From the NCBI GenBank assembly GCA_900541565.1, contig UQKB01000021.1, forward strand, positions 1-31,892: a stretch of 31,892 nt of DNA. Reading direction: 5' to 3'. Source of the DNA: an uncultured Oscillospiraceae bacterium (GTDB lineage: Bacteria > Bacillota > Clostridia > Oscillospirales > Acutalibacteraceae). Positions 31,752 through 31,892 of this stretch are shown one piece after another; positions within the stretch are counted from its first letter, which is position 1, and each line of letters starts with the position of its first letter. The notes under the pieces are model-generated. The model was not told where the DNA came from, ran no database searches, and saw nothing but the letters and a program-made list of their open reading frames with translations. Position numbers and translations under genes: made by a program.

Positions 31752-31892
31752 GGTCTCTGCAAAGCGGAGGCCACTAAAAACCGCCCGCTAAGCGGGTGAG
31801 GTTCAAGCTTAAGCAAAGGAACATCCTTTCTTGGTAGAATGGTGATTGTTCAAGCCACCAAAAAGACAGAAAGGATGTTCCTCATGGCAAAT
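31752..31892 (+). mobile_element. Probable left end of an IS200/IS605-type insertion sequence (truncated by window)
   Basis: Three hairpins follow one another. GGTCTCTGC/GCGGAGGCC (31752-31772) has an AAA loop and two G-U pairs. CCCGC/GCGGG (31784-31796) has a TAA loop. A long stem, GGAACATCCTTTCT/AGAAAGGATGTTCC (31818-31831 with 31868-31881), is a perfect 14-bp match. The last stem buries the SD of an ATG at 31884. Subterminal palindromes and a hairpin hiding the transposase start site are typical of IS200-like elements. The family is inferred from layout and the Met-Ala-Asn start, not from a visible transposase. Confidence 0.55.
31884..31892 (+). CDS. First codons of a gene cut by the window edge, probable transposase
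   Basis: ATG GCA AAT at the edge encodes Met-Ala-Asn. It lies 8 bases after GGA within GAAAGGA (31869-31875), which sits inside the long hairpin. Some IS200-type TnpA proteins start with Met-Ala-Asn. Nothing further can be read. Confidence 0.45.

Noticed and set aside
1..31892. CRISPR arrays, tRNA or rRNA genes, prophage modules
   Set aside because: No regularly spaced short repeats, no cloverleaf-like sequences and no phage structural genes were seen on either strand by eye. The lysozyme-like domain is part of a secreted multi-domain wall protein, not a phage lysis cassette.

Overview
The window looks like chromosomal DNA of a low-to-mid GC, spore-forming anaerobic clostridium, probably of the Oscillospirales/Ruminococcaceae type. 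This is inferred from the PASTA-kinase gene order, RemA, a SpoIIM homologue, Big_2/SH3 surface proteins, a DnaJ + DUF5685 pair, and frequent UUG/GUG starts behind good Shine-Dalgarno (SD) sites. No tRNA, rRNA or CRISPR array was seen.

Left part (1-5965): a very large secreted DNRLRE/RHS-type wall protein runs off the left edge. It is separated by a nested-hairpin terminator from a TtcA-like PP-loop tRNA thiolation gene. Divergent from that is an unusual Fe/Mn superoxide dismutase homologue. All four metal ligands are kept, but several second-sphere and dimer-interface residues are replaced.

Core operon (19389 down to 5966, minus strand): yicC-remA-gmk-rpoZ-priA-def-fmt-(zinc protease)-rsmB-rlmN-prpC-prkC-rsgA-thiN. 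This is essentially the conserved Bacillus yloC-thiN order, without coaBC and rpe and with a YugP-like membrane protease inserted between fmt and rsmB. Genes overlap or are a few bases apart, and a good sigma-A-like promoter lies upstream of yicC. The operon joins nucleotide supply, RNA polymerase omega, replication restart, N-terminal formyl handling, rRNA modification, ribosome assembly GTPase and the Ser/Thr kinase/phosphatase signalling pair. The last gene meets the SOD gene stop-to-stop with no spacer.

Middle (19390-24000): divergent yebC and an RluC/D-type pseudouridine synthase on the plus strand. Facing them are a multi-pass membrane protein, a SpoIIM-like protein and proC on the minus strand, with a 13-bp hairpin at the convergent junction.

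Right part (24065-31892): a 983-residue secreted cell-wall protein with N-terminal SH3 domains, Ig-like Big_2 repeats and a GH24 lysozyme fold that appears to be split by another SH3 domain. Next come a small membrane protein, a DnaJ/TPR protein with an 11-cysteine tail and a DUF5685 protein with paired aspartate motifs. Then, on the plus strand, a HAD-IB phosphatase and an alkaline phosphatase lipoprotein. After a strong terminator, the last ~150 bases hold three consecutive hairpins, the last of which sequesters the ribosome-binding site of a gene beginning Met-Ala-Asn at the edge. This looks like the left end of an IS200/IS605-type element.
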